64,000 nucleotides of DNA from DATLGB01 sp963724135 (GTDB lineage: Bacteria; Actinomycetota; Thermoleophilia; Solirubrobacterales; Solirubrobacteraceae), in NCBI GenBank assembly GCA_963724135.1, contig CAVRTA010000004.1, positions 496,001 through 560,000 on the forward strand, read 5' to 3'. Below the pieces are notes generated by a model, which was not told the DNA's origin, made no database searches, and worked only from the letters and a program-made list of their open reading frames with translations. The first letter of the stretch is position 1. The number at the start of each line of letters is the position of its first letter. The position numbers were made by a program, and so were the translations under genes. Below, piece by piece: positions 1-8,770 of this stretch.

Positions 1-90
1 TGGCGAACAAGGGTCTCAGGGGCGAGTCGCCGGCGTACGTCGGCGTAGCGCGTTCTTTCCGCGCGAGCCCGTCAGCTAACCCCGTAGGCG
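1..90 (+). promoter_or_regulatory. c-di-AMP riboswitch (ydaO type), 3' part only
   Basis: The 3' half of a ydaO/yuaA-class element, cut by the window edge. Seen: an ggggcgagtc block near 18-27, a gtag near 45-48, and the diagnostic gagcccgtcagctaacc tract at 65-81 followed by ccgtaggcg. The same blocks recur before 56510 and, on the minus strand, before 36313. The class is known to bind cyclic di-AMP and to switch off cell-wall hydrolase genes in actinobacteria. The gene behind it (115) is a predicted cell-wall hydrolase, which agrees. The P1 5' strand lies outside the window. Confidence 0.85.
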
Positions 91-114
91 CAAGAAAGAA
101 GGGGTTGTCGGGAC

Positions 115-921
115 GTGAAGGTCCGCCGTGTGGCGTTGGTGTTGTTCATGGTCGCGCTCGTGCTGCCGGCGCTCGCCGACGCCCGCAGCTTCGGCTCCCG
201 CGTCCTCAAGCGCGGCTCGCACGGCTCGGACGTCCGCACGCTCCAGCAGCTGCTCACGCAGGCGGGCCACGCGACGACGGCCGACGGAGTCTTCGGTCGC
301 CAGACCGCCCGCAGCGTCAAGGGCTGGGAGGACAGCGCCGACCGCAAGGTCGACGGCCGCGTCACGCGCCCCGACGCCAGAGCGCTGAGGGCCTCCGCCT
401 CGAGCGCCCACGCGCTCGAGGACCCGGTCGCGGACGAGCCGATCTCCGATCCCGAGCGGGCGCGCAAGGAGAAGAACCCGCGCCAGACCGGCGGCGCCAG
501 CTACGTCAAGGTCACCAACGCCTACGTGACCAAGGACGGCCTCGCCGTTGCGCCCGACGACGCGCCCCAGAAGGTCAAGGACATCATCGCCGCCGGCAAC
601 AAGATCTACGCCAAGCCGTACAAGTACGGCGGCGGGCACGGCAGGTGGAAGGACTCCGGCTACGACTGCTCGGGGTCGGTCTCATTCGCGCTGCACGGCG
701 CCGGGCTGCTCAGGCGCGCGCTCAACTCGACCGGCTTCGAGTCCTACGGCGCCTCCGGACCGGGCAACTGGGTCACGATCTACGCCAACTCCGGCCACGC
801 TTACATGGTCGTCGCGGGCATCCGCTTCGACACGAGCGGCGCGCGTGACCGCGGCTCGCGCTGGACGGAGGAGATGCGCCCCTCCGACAGCTACGTCGCG
901 CGCCACCCGGCCGGGCTCTAG
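115..921 (+). CDS. Secreted peptidoglycan-binding NlpC/P60-like hydrolase
   Basis: A 268-residue exported protein. Residues 1-23 form a signal peptide ending near ALADA. Residues about 30-90 are a PG_binding_1 repeat (LKRGSHGSDVRTLQQLL, then DGVFG and a second Val-Asp-Gly turn). After a charged linker, residues about 155-250 look like an NlpC/P60-type papain-like domain, with Cys185 in YDCSGSV and His228 in SGHAYMV as likely catalytic residues. It should cut peptide bonds in peptidoglycan outside the membrane. GTG start, with the purine run aagaaagaagggg 11 bases upstream. The c-di-AMP riboswitch in its leader implies repression when c-di-AMP is high. The third catalytic residue was not assigned. 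Confidence 0.85.
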   Translation: MKVRRVALVLFMVALVLPALADARSFGSRVLKRGSHGSDVRTLQQLLTQAGHATTADGVFGRQTARSVKGWEDSADRKVDGRVTRPDARALRASASSAHALEDPVADEPISDPERARKEKNPRQTGGASYVKVTNAYVTKDGLAVAPDDAPQKVKDIIAAGNKIYAKPYKYGGGHGRWKDSGYDCSGSVSFALHGAGLLRRALNSTGFESYGASGPGNWVTIYANSGHAYMVVAGIRFDTSGARDRGSRWTEEMRPSDSYVARHPAGL

Positions 922-931
922 CGGCACCGGG

Positions 932-964
932 GCGCACAAAGGGACGGACCCTTCTGTGACGCGG
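932..964. repeat. Dispersed palindromic repeat, copy 1
   Basis: An inverted repeat, cacaaagggacggaccc then ttctgtg, between the stop codon at 921 and the GTG at 979. The same core occurs at 34249, 39549 and 49861 (two in tandem). All lie directly behind a stop codon. It may act as a REP-like element or as a hairpin terminator without a U-tract. Confidence 0.7.
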
Positions 965-978
965 GGTAGCCTGGCGGC

Positions 979-1566
979 GTGCGCTGGCGCGTCGCACTGC
1001 CGCTGATCGCCCTGCTCGCCGCGGGCTGCGGCTCCGATGACGACGGACTGAACTTCGACGCCCGCACGCCGCCGCCGTACGTCGGCGCGGCGCCGGTCCC
1101 GCCCCCGGGCCAGAGGGCGACGGATCGCAGGATGACGCGCGCTGACGCCGAGCGCTACCGGGGTGTGATCGCCGACTGGGCGGCGGCCGTCCGCCGCGGC
1201 GACGCCGACGAGGCGGCGGATTTCTTCGACCTGCCGGCGATCGTCTACCAGCCCGGCGGCATGGCGCTGCAGGTCAACACGCCCCAGATCGCGGCAGCAT
1301 TCAATGCCTCGCTGCCCTGCGGCGCGAAGCTGCTGGCGACCAACCCTGAGGGCCGCTACGTCGTCGCCACGTTCGTGCTCGTCAAACGCGACACGGCGTG
1401 CCCGGAGAAGGGGTCGCTGGCCCGCGTCGGGTTCGTCTTCGGCGACGAGCGCCACCCGCGGCGCTTCACCGAGTGGTGGCAGGTGCCGCGCACGCCGGAC
1501 TCGAAGGTCGGGCCGGAGAAGCGCCCGCAGGCGCTCACTCCGGCCACGATCTCCGACTTCTCCTAG
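979..1566 (+). CDS. Putative lipoprotein of unknown function
   Basis: 195 residues with a short signal sequence and a clear lipobox LLAAGCG (Cys17), so probably anchored on the outer face of the membrane. After a Pro-rich spacer, residues about 50-190 (AERYRGVIADWAAAVRRGDADEAADFF...) resemble an NTF2/SnoaL-like alpha-beta cone fold, in which a paired-helix start and a DLPAIV strand are typical; this is inference from pattern only. Two cysteines (in LPCGAKLL and DTACPEKG) may form a disulfide. GTG start. The 3' end overlaps the convergent small membrane gene by 4 bases. Confidence 0.7.
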   Translation: MRWRVALPLIALLAAGCGSDDDGLNFDARTPPPYVGAAPVPPPGQRATDRRMTRADAERYRGVIADWAAAVRRGDADEAADFFDLPAIVYQPGGMALQVNTPQIAAAFNASLPCGAKLLATNPEGRYVVATFVLVKRDTACPEKGSLARVGFVFGDERHPRRFTEWWQVPRTPDSKVGPEKRPQALTPATISDFS

Positions 1567-1781
1567 CGGGGGCCGTACTCGCGCTCGCGGACGTAGCGCG
1601 CTTCCCGGTTGTCCCGGCTCCAGACCGTCATGTAGAGCAGGCTCAACAGCAGCCCGATCGCGCCGACGATCATCATGATCACGCCGACCGTGGAGAGGTC
1701 GACGCCGTTGATCGAGTCCGTGACCGCGTACTTGAGGATTGCCCCCAGCGCGAGCAGGAACAGTGAGGTTCCGATTGTCAT
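1563..1781 (-). CDS. Small DUF6458-like membrane protein
   Basis: 72 residues with two hydrophobic segments, residues about 4-19 (GTSLFLLALGAILKYAV) and 31-50 (TVGVIMMIVGAIGLLLSLLY), followed by a charged Arg-rich tail. The pattern of an N-terminal GxSLFLxAxGAIL segment, an acidic loop ending VDLSTVG, and a second hairpin helix matches the DUF6458 family common in actinobacteria. Function unknown. Read divergently from the acyl-CoA dehydrogenase, with only 32 bases between the two starts. Confidence 0.75.
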   Translation of the reverse strand: MTIGTSLFLLALGAILKYAVTDSINGVDLSTVGVIMMIVGAIGLLLSLLYMTVWSRDNREARYVREREYGPR

Positions 1782-1813
1782 GGTGCAGGCGCTACCCGAA
1801 TACGCTCCCTGCC

Positions 1814-2962
1814 ATGACGACCGCGCCGGCCGATGCTCAGTACGACCTCACACCGGAGCAGATCGAGTTCCGCGACACGATCCGCCAGATGGCGCGGGAG
1901 CGCGTCGCGCCGCGGGCGGCTGAGATCGATGCCAAGTCCGAGTACCCCTGGGACCTGCGCAAGCTGTTCGCCGAGCTCGACCTGTTCGGGCTGCCGTTCG
2001 AGACGGAGTACGGCGGCACCGGCACCGGCACCCTGATGCTCAACGTCGCCATCGAGGAGATCGCGAAGGCGTGCGCGTCGAGCGCCCTGATGCTCGCGGT
2101 GCACGAGCTCTCGACGCTGCCGATCAAGCTGTTCGGCTCCGACGAGCTCAAGCAGCGCATCCTTCCGCGCTGCGCGACCGGCGAGATCACGGGAGCGTTC
2201 GCGCTCTCCGAGCCCGACGCCGGGTCGGACCCCGGCGGCATGCGCACGACGGCCAGGCTCGACGGGGACGAGTGGGTCATCAACGGCGCGAAGAACTGGA
2301 TCACCAACTCGTCGATCGCCGACTTCTACGTCGTGTTCGCGGTCACCGATCGCGAGAACCGCCGCATCACGGCGTTTCTCGTGGAGGCCGACCGGCCCGG
2401 CTTCAGCATCGGCAAGCTCGAGCACAAGATGGGCATCAAGGGCTCGCCCACCGGCTCGCCGGTGCTCGAGGACGTCCGGGTCGGGGCGGAGAACGTCATC
2501 GGCGAGGTCGGGCGCGGCCTGTCCGTCGCTCTCGGCACGCTCGACCACTCGCGTCTCGGCGTCGCGGCGCAGGCCGTCGGCATCGCCCAGGGCGCGACCG
2601 ACTACGCCGTCGGCTACGCCAAGGAGCGCGAGCAGTTCAAGCAGCCGATCTTCCAGTTCCAGGCCATCCAGCACAAGCTCGCCGACATGGAGACGCGCAC
2701 CGCGGCCGCCCGCGAGCTGCTCTACCGGGCGTGCGCGAAGGTCGACCGCAACGACAAGGACAAGGGCAAGTACTCGGCGATGGCCAAGGTCTTCGCCGGC
2801 GACACGGCGATGGCGGTGACCGTCGAGGCGGTGCAGGTCCTCGGCGGCTACGGCTACGTGACCGAGTACCCGGTCGAGCGCATGATGCGCGACGCCAAGA
2901 TCACCCAGATCTACGAGGGTACGCAGGAAGTGCAGCGCCTCGTCATCGCGCGCTACCTCTGA
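1814..2962 (+). CDS. Acyl-CoA dehydrogenase
   Basis: A 382-residue FAD enzyme of the acyl-CoA dehydrogenase family, which introduces a trans-2 double bond into acyl-CoA thioesters and passes electrons to ETF. The N-terminal helical domain (LTPEQIEFRDTIRQMARERV) leads to the FAD/substrate signature AFALSEPDAGSD at about 128-139. The C-terminal part carries RxxFxxPI (REQFKQPIFQFQ) and the catalytic-base region YEGTQEVQR with Glu368. Full length for the family. The ATG at 1814 is preferred to an upstream ATG at 1739, which would add 25 basic residues. Substrate chain length cannot be read from sequence. Converges with the protease at 2943 with a 20-base overlap. Confidence 0.93.
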   Translation: MTTAPADAQYDLTPEQIEFRDTIRQMARERVAPRAAEIDAKSEYPWDLRKLFAELDLFGLPFETEYGGTGTGTLMLNVAIEEIAKACASSALMLAVHELSTLPIKLFGSDELKQRILPRCATGEITGAFALSEPDAGSDPGGMRTTARLDGDEWVINGAKNWITNSSIADFYVVFAVTDRENRRITAFLVEADRPGFSIGKLEHKMGIKGSPTGSPVLEDVRVGAENVIGEVGRGLSVALGTLDHSRLGVAAQAVGIAQGATDYAVGYAKEREQFKQPIFQFQAIQHKLADMETRTAAARELLYRACAKVDRNDKDKGKYSAMAKVFAGDTAMAVTVEAVQVLGGYGYVTEYPVERMMRDAKITQIYEGTQEVQRLVIARYL

Positions 2963-4368
2963 TCCTCAGCCGCAGCGTCGTGCGCGTGCCGGCGACGACG
3001 TCGCCGCTGAAGGAGACCAGGCGCACCCTCACCGTGCCCGACGCACGCCGGCGCGCCCGCAGCCGAACGGTGCGCGCCCGCTCGTTCCCGGTGAAGTGCA
3101 GCGTGCGGCGGCGCGGCCGTACGCGGGAGCCCGAGACGGCGACGCGGGCGCTGCCCGCGCCCACCCCGATCCGCCTGACGCGCAGCACCACCGAGCGCCC
3201 GGCGCGCACCCGCGCCGTCCGCCTCGCGAACGCCACCGCGCTCTTGGCCTGCGTGGTCACGCGGATCGTGCGCACCTCGGCGTCGCCGTCGGCCGAGCTC
3301 GCGCGCACGGAGACGGCCGCCGTCCCGGCGCCGACGGCCAGCGTCACCGCGCGGGTGCCGGCCTGCTGGCCGAAGACGCCGTCGCCGTCGAGGTCCCAGC
3401 TGAGCTCGTCGTAGCCCCCGAACGGCCCGGTGCCGTCCGGGTCGCGCGGGTGCGCGGTGAACGTGACGCGCTCGCCCGGCACCGGCGTCTGCACGTCGGG
3501 GTCGATCTCGACCTGCGGGACCCGGCCGCGTACGAACGCGTTGAGCGGGTCGGCCGCCACCTTGGCGTAGACGCCCGGCGGCCCCTCGTTGCAGCTGCGG
3601 TCGCCGCGCAGGATGCTGCCGCTGCCGATGCCGAACGACACCGCGCCGACCAGCGCGGCCAGCCCGGTCCCGTCGTCGGCGATCAGCGGGCCGCCGGAGT
3701 CGCCGTTACAGGAGTCCTTGTTGGGCGCCAGCGCGCAGATCTCGGTGCTGAAGTCCAGCTGGCCACCCTGGCCCGCGGCCTCGAACTCCTGGGCACACTG
3801 CTCGTCCGAGTAGATCTGCAGGTCGACCGCGCGCAGCTGGTTGGTCGACACCGTCCCGCCGTCCTGCGGGTCCTCGGTGTAGCCCCAGCCGGCCGTCAGC
3901 GCGGTCGTCCCCGGCACGTAGCGCGCCGTGTCGCGGGCGCGCAGCAGCCGCAGCTGCGGGCCTGGGGCGGGCCGCGCGAGCCGGATCAGCCCGACGTCGT
4001 GGCCGCCGTTGCCGGTCGTGTACTCCTCCGGGAAGACCCCTTCCGCGATCCCGTACTGCTGGTCCTCGGTCGCGGCGTTGAGGTCGGTCGCGCCGATGAT
4101 CACCCGCGAGCGTGTCAGATCGGGGGGCCCAGTGGGCCCCTCCGCCAGGCAGTGCGCCGCGGTCAGCACCCAGCGCGCCGCGATCAGCGACCCGCCGCAC
4201 AGACCCGCGTTGCCCGCCGGAGAACGCCAGGTCGATCCCGGCCATGAACGGCAACTGCTCCGTCGTGGCCGGCGCGCCGTTGACGATGCGCGGGGAAGGC
4301 TGCGCACTCGCGGCGCCGGGGGCGGCGAGCGCGGCGACCACCAGCGCACCGGCGAGACGAGCGGTCAT
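2943..4368 (-). pseudogene. Secreted trypsin-like serine protease, one frameshift
   Basis: Translation from ATG 4368 gives a signal peptide (MTARLAGALVVAALAAPGAASA) and the mature start PRIVNGAPATTEQLPFMAGI, then leaves frame. The next frame resumes with NAGLCGGSLIAARWVLTAAHC. Dropping one C from the CCC at 4213-4215 joins them as FSGGNAGLCGGSL. The chymotrypsin triad is intact: His in LTAAHC, Asp in GGHDVGLIRL, Ser in CNGDSGGPL. Behind it come a PKD-like segment (YDELSWDLDGDGVFG) and an Arg-rich beta tail like that of other secreted proteins here. Either a recent frameshift or a sequencing indel; a shorter in-frame call could begin near 4349 but would lack the true signal peptide. Confidence 0.8.
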
Positions 4369-4420
4369 TGGGGGATGGACAGTATCCGGCGGCGGGACGC
4401 GAGAACATAGAATCGAGTCT

Positions 4421-5053
4421 GTGAACGACCCCTCCGTGCGTCGCATCCTGTACGCCTCGTCGTTCGCCCTCTGCGTCGGCGTGCTCGCGATCACGGCGCT
4501 CGAAGGGCTGCGCCCCGACTATCCGCTGCGGCTGATCCAGGGCGTGATGGCGGCCGTTGCCGCCCTCGGCATCATCGGCGCTGCCGTCGCCTGGATCACG
4601 ACCCGGCTCGGCGACTACCGCCACCCGCAGGACGAGGAGGAGTTCGAGCTGCTGGTGCGCAACACCGAGCGGCTCGCGCACGAGAACCTCGCCTACGAGC
4701 CCGACGAGCGCGAGTTCATGGAGCTCGACCCCTACAACGCCGCCGACTTCGAGGAGCTCGTGCGCGACGCGCTCGACGAGCTGCCCGACGTCCTGCGCGC
4801 GGCGCTGGAACGCAACGTCGCCGTGATCATCTCCGACCAGGGCCGCCGCCACCGCGCCTACGGCCTGTATCAGGGCGGCACCGTCGCGCGCGATGTCGCC
4901 TCCGACCGCATCGTGATCTTCCGCGACACGCTGCTGCGCGACTTCGGGCGGGACCCTGACGAGCTGCGCGCGCAGGTGCTGCGCACGGTGCGCCACGAGC
5001 TGGCGCACCATCTCGGCGCCGACGAGCTCGGCGTCCGAGAGCTCGGCCTCTAA
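4421..5053 (+). CDS. Membrane-anchored zincin-like metallopeptidase
   Basis: 210 residues. Two N-terminal transmembrane segments (ILYASSFALCVGVLAITAL and LIQGVMAAVAALGIIGAAVAW) lead to a cytosolic domain of the minimal metallopeptidase family (PF06262-like): FEELVRDALDELPDVLRAALERNVAVII, then the Zn motif HELAHH (HExxH) near residue 195. Members of this family usually lack the membrane part, so the N-terminal hairpin is an addition. The GTG at 4421 (VNDPSVRR) is chosen because an upstream extension would run through the divergent protease gene. Physiological substrate unknown. Confidence 0.8.
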   Translation: MNDPSVRRILYASSFALCVGVLAITALEGLRPDYPLRLIQGVMAAVAALGIIGAAVAWITTRLGDYRHPQDEEEFELLVRNTERLAHENLAYEPDEREFMELDPYNAADFEELVRDALDELPDVLRAALERNVAVIISDQGRRHRAYGLYQGGTVARDVASDRIVIFRDTLLRDFGRDPDELRAQVLRTVRHELAHHLGADELGVRELGL

Positions 5054-5107
5054 GTCGTCCAACCAGGCGGAGAACCGCCGCGCCGCCTTACGATCCACGT
5101 CGCCGTG

Positions 5108-6127
5108 ATGATCGTCATGACACCCGAGGCCGGCGAGCCCGAGATCGCGGCGGTCCGCGCGCGGCTCGAGACCGTCGGCGTCCACGTGCTCGTCCTGCCC
5201 GGGGAGCTGACCACGGCGATCGGCGCGATCGGCGACCCGCAGGGCGTCGCCGAGCTGGGGCTGGAGGGCATGCCGGGAGTCGATCGCGTCGTCCCCATCT
5301 CACGGCCCTACAAGCTCGCCAGCTCGGAGCTGGCGCACCACGAGCCGACCGTCGTGCGTGTCGACGGGCGGGCGATCGGCGGCGGCGAGACCTTCGCGCT
5401 GATCGCGGGGCCCTGCACGGTCGAGTCGCTCGAGCAGACGATGGCGGTCGCGCGGGCGGTCGCGGGCGCGGGCGCGTCGCTGCTGCGCGGCGGCGCCTAC
5501 AAGCCGCGCACGTCCCCGTTCGCCTTCAAGGGCCTCGGCCCGGAGGCGCTGCGCATCCTGGCCGAGGCGCGGCGCGAGACCGGCCTGCCGATCGTCACCG
5601 AGCTGCTCGACCCCAGCCACGCCGGCGATGTCGCCGAGCACGCCGACGTCGTCCAGATCGGCGCGCGCAACATGCAGAACTACGCGCTGCTGGAGGTGGC
5701 GGGCAAGCTCGGCAAGCCGGTGCTGCTCAAGCGCGGGCTCTCGTCCTCGCTCGACGAGCTCCTGATGGCCGCCGACTATGTGCTCAAGGAGGGCAACCCG
5801 AACGTGATCCTGTGCGAGCGGGGGATCCGCACCTTCGAGACCGCGACGCGCTTCACGCTCGATCTCGGCGCGGTCCCGTGGCTGAAGATCCACACGCACC
5901 TGCCCGTGATCGTCGATCCCTCGCACGCCTCGGGCGACCGGCGGCTGGTCGAGCCGCTGTCGCGCGCCGCCGCGGCGGTCGGCGCCGACGGCATCATCGT
6001 CGAGGTCCACCAGGATCCCGAGCACGCGCTCTGCGACGGACCGCAGGCGCTGTACGCGGCCGACTTCCCGGCCTTCGCGGAGCGCGTCGCGGCGCACGCG
6101 CAGCTCAGCGGCAAGACGCTGGCATGA
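5108..6127 (+). CDS. aroF: 3-deoxy-7-phosphoheptulonate synthase (DAHP synthase)
   Basis: 339 residues. Condenses phosphoenolpyruvate and erythrose 4-phosphate in the first step of the shikimate pathway. Type I-beta layout: a ferredoxin-like N-terminal regulatory domain (about 1-70, MIVMTPEAGEPEIAAVRARLE) and a TIM barrel. Motifs seen: AGPCTVES, RGGAYKPRTSPFAFKG, PVLLKRG, LCERGIRTFE and VDPSHASG, which supply PEP, metal and phosphate ligands. A GTG one codon upstream (5105) is the alternative start. Its stop overlaps the next ATG (ATGA), so it is translated together with the SDR behind it. No other shikimate gene is in the window. Confidence 0.95.
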   Translation: MIVMTPEAGEPEIAAVRARLETVGVHVLVLPGELTTAIGAIGDPQGVAELGLEGMPGVDRVVPISRPYKLASSELAHHEPTVVRVDGRAIGGGETFALIAGPCTVESLEQTMAVARAVAGAGASLLRGGAYKPRTSPFAFKGLGPEALRILAEARRETGLPIVTELLDPSHAGDVAEHADVVQIGARNMQNYALLEVAGKLGKPVLLKRGLSSSLDELLMAADYVLKEGNPNVILCERGIRTFETATRFTLDLGAVPWLKIHTHLPVIVDPSHASGDRRLVEPLSRAAAAVGADGIIVEVHQDPEHALCDGPQALYAADFPAFAERVAAHAQLSGKTLA

Positions 6128-6846
6128 AGCTCGGCATCGAAGGGCGGCTGGCGGTCGTGACCGGGGGAGGGTCCGGAATCGGCGCGGCGACCGCCGAGCG
6201 GCTGCGCGAGGCCGGGGCCACCGTGCACGACGCCTCGCGCTCGACGGGCATCGACGTGACCGAGCCCGGCGCCGTCGACAGGGTGCTCGCGCTCGGCCCC
6301 GTCGACATCCTCGTCAACTCAGCCGGCACGTCCTTCGTCCGCGGCCTCGACGAGCTCACCGACGAGGACTGGCAGGAGCAGTGGGAGCTGCACGTGATGG
6401 GCCCGCTGCGGCTCATGCGCGCGCTGGCACCCGGCATGGCCGACCGCGGCTGGGGCCGCATCGTCACCGTCTCGTCGTCATCGGGCAAGCGGCCGTCGCT
6501 GACCAACGCCGCCTACTCGGTGACCAAGGCGGCGGCGCTGTCGCTGTCGCGCACGTTCGCCGACGCCTACGCCGGCACCGGCGTGCTCGTCAACGCGGTG
6601 ACCCCGGGCGCGGTGTCCGGGCCGCTGTGGGAGGCCGCGGGCGGGCTCGCCGATCAGGTCGCGCAGGCCAAGGGGATCTCGCGCGAGGACGCGCTCTCCC
6701 AGCAGGCGTCCAAGATCCCGCTCGGGCGGATGGCGGACGCCGGCGAGATCGCCGACGTGATCGCGTTCCTGTGCTCGGAACGCGCGAGCACCGTCACCGG
6801 CGCCGCCTGGTCGGTCGACGGCGGCTCGGTGCCGATCATCATCTGA
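6124..6846 (+). CDS. SDR family oxidoreductase
   Basis: 240 residues, classical short-chain dehydrogenase. The NAD(P) motif GGGSGIG lies near residue 14, NSAG near 66, the catalytic Ser in TVSSSSG and the YxxxK pair in AAYSVTK. The C-terminal WSVDGG is the usual subunit-contact motif. Starts inside the stop of aroF (ATGA), so the two are coupled, although no shikimate role is obvious. The substrate cannot be told. The 3' end overlaps the convergent CocE-like hydrolase by 8 bases. Confidence 0.88.
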   Translation: MKLGIEGRLAVVTGGGSGIGAATAERLREAGATVHDASRSTGIDVTEPGAVDRVLALGPVDILVNSAGTSFVRGLDELTDEDWQEQWELHVMGPLRLMRALAPGMADRGWGRIVTVSSSSGKRPSLTNAAYSVTKAAALSLSRTFADAYAGTGVLVNAVTPGAVSGPLWEAAGGLADQVAQAKGISREDALSQQASKIPLGRMADAGEIADVIAFLCSERASTVTGAAWSVDGGSVPIII

Positions 6847-8770
6847 CCCGGCGCTTGGCCCGCAGCGTCTTACCGGCCGGCGTGCGCGCCGTGACCAGCA
6901 CCCGCAGCCCGCGCGCCCGCTTCGCGCGCAGCCGCACCGAGTAGCGCTTGACGCCGGAGCCGAGCGCGACTGTGCGCTTGGCGAGCGTGCGCTTGCCGCG
7001 CAGCACCCGCACGGTGACGCGCGAGCGCTCGGGCGCGCTGCCGGACACGATCACCCGCTTGCCGCGGCGGCGGACGCTCGCGGTCAGGCGGCCCGGGCGC
7101 GACCGCACCGGGACCTGCGCGAGCGGGCCGGGCAGGTCGAAGTTCGCGGTCGCCTGCTCGATCACGTCGGCGCCGACCGTGAACGGCGCCGAGGAGAGGA
7201 AGCTCTCCAGCCGCGTCGTGACCTCGCCGTCGAGGAAGGAGGTGCGCCGGTTGGTCAGGAACGGCAGCGAGATCGTCGCGCTCTCGACCGTCACCGGCGA
7301 GTTGGTCGCGATGTGCTGCCACCACTCGGCGTTCGAGCTCGACAGCAGCACGCCGATCCGGTGGCCGGCCGCCAGCGGCCAGTCCTGCGCGTAGAGGTCG
7401 ATCCGCGCCTGGCCGGGGCCGCTGCGCAGCAGCTTCGCGCCGCGGGCGATCATGATCGCCTGGCCGTCGGGGTCGATGTCGTACACGTTGGCCACGAGGT
7501 TGGCGCGTGGCGCCGCCGAGGAGATCCCCGCCTCGAGCACCGGCTCGCCGGTCAGCCACATGTCGTGGGGCAGCGGCTGCGAGAACGTCCACACGCCGGT
7601 GCCGGCGCTGCCGCCCGTGCCGTTGTTGGCGCCGTCGTCCTCATAGGTCCCCGGCTTCAGCGCGGTCGCGCGCGCGACGGTGTCGGCGGGCGGCCACGCC
7701 TGCTCGGCGCGATAGCGGCCGCGGATGTCCTGCACCACGACCGGCGGGTCCTTGGGCTTGGGCGCGCTGCCGGCGACGTAGTGGTCGAGGAAGCGCATCG
7801 CCTCCTCGGCGAAGCCGGCGCGGCCGGTGAGGAACGTGTCCTCCTGCTTCTCGTAGCCGCGGACGTGGTCGAACTGGCCGAACCAGGCGCGCTTGGGCCC
7901 GGCCATGTTGTTGTAGAAGGTGAACGCGCCGTCGGGCTTCGTGTTGGTCTCGAGGTAGCCCTGGGTCAACAGCAGCGGCGTGGTCTTGCCCTTCGCCTTG
8001 GCGATCAGGTCGCGCCCCTCCCAGAACGGCACGGTCGGGTCGTCCTGCTGCTGCTGGCCGATGTTGAGCGCGTAGCAGGGCGCGTTCGGCGAGGTGCCGT
8101 TGATCAGGTACTCCGGCGAGTCCGACGTGGAGCCGGGAACGGCGTCGGTGAGCGTGAACGACGCCGGCGTGCCGGCCGCGTTGACGAAGCGCACGCCGTC
8201 CATGTAGAGGTAGCGGTAGCCCGAGTACACCGGCTCCATCGAGATGACGGCGGCGAGCCCCTTGGGCTGCTGGATGATCCCCATCAGCCCGGTCCAGCCG
8301 TCGTAGGACTTGCCGAACAGGCCGACCTTGCCGGTCGACCACGGCTGCGTCGCGGCCCACTCCACCGCCGCGCGCACGTCCTCCTGCTCGCCCGGGCCGC
8401 CCCAGTCGTTGCAGCCGCCGCTGCCGCCGAAGCCGCGCAGGTCGACCATCACGTACGTGTAGCCCTTCTCGATCACCTTGCCGGCCTCGAGGAAGTCGTA
8501 GAAGCGGTTGCTCGGCCCCGACTGCATGTCGGTTGGATCGAAATCGAGCCCGGTCGCGGCCGCGTGGTTGGTGTAGGGGCTGACCGTGAGCAGGACGGGC
8601 GTCTTCTCGCCGCCGACGTGCGTCGGGCGCAGGACGTCGGCGTGCAGGCGCACGCCGTCGTTGGTCATGAAGTACTCCTCGGTCCAGGTCGTGCCGGGGA
8701 ACGGCTCGGCGGCGCTCGCGGCGGGGGCGAGCGTGAGTAGCAGAAGCAGGGAAAGCAGTACGCGGCGCAT
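6839..8770 (-). CDS. Secreted CocE/NonD-family hydrolase (X-Pro dipeptidyl-peptidase like)
   Basis: 643 residues, last gene of the hut operon. A signal peptide (MRRVLLSLLLLLTLAPAASA) is followed by an alpha/beta-hydrolase domain with the nucleophile elbow GKSYDG (Ser155) and a likely catalytic His in FGQFDHVRGYE. A jelly-roll PepX_C domain (about 390-560, MWLTGEPVLEAGIS...) and an Arg-rich beta tail follow. The family cleaves Xaa-Pro dipeptides or acyl esters. The ATG at 8770 shares one base with the stop of hutI (TGATG), so translation is probably coupled. In this operon it may release amino acids from peptides outside the cell; that role is inference. Confidence 0.88.
   Translation of the reverse strand: MRRVLLSLLLLLTLAPAASAAEPFPGTTWTEEYFMTNDGVRLHADVLRPTHVGGEKTPVLLTVSPYTNHAAATGLDFDPTDMQSGPSNRFYDFLEAGKVIEKGYTYVMVDLRGFGGSGGCNDWGGPGEQEDVRAAVEWAATQPWSTGKVGLFGKSYDGWTGLMGIIQQPKGLAAVISMEPVYSGYRYLYMDGVRFVNAAGTPASFTLTDAVPGSTSDSPEYLINGTSPNAPCYALNIGQQQQDDPTVPFWEGRDLIAKAKGKTTPLLLTQGYLETNTKPDGAFTFYNNMAGPKRAWFGQFDHVRGYEKQEDTFLTGRAGFAEEAMRFLDHYVAGSAPKPKDPPVVVQDIRGRYRAEQAWPPADTVARATALKPGTYEDDGANNGTGGSAGTGVWTFSQPLPHDMWLTGEPVLEAGISSAAPRANLVANVYDIDPDGQAIMIARGAKLLRSGPGQARIDLYAQDWPLAAGHRIGVLLSSSNAEWWQHIATNSPVTVESATISLPFLTNRRTSFLDGEVTTRLESFLSSAPFTVGADVIEQATANFDLPGPLAQVPVRSRPGRLTASVRRRGKRVIVSGSAPERSRVTVRVLRGKRTLAKRTVALGSGVKRYSVRLRAKRARGLRVLVTARTPAGKTLRAKRRVR

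Noticed and set aside
5054..5107. Regulatory element before aroF
   Set aside because: Only 54 bp; no attenuator-like peptide, T-box or hairpin was visible.
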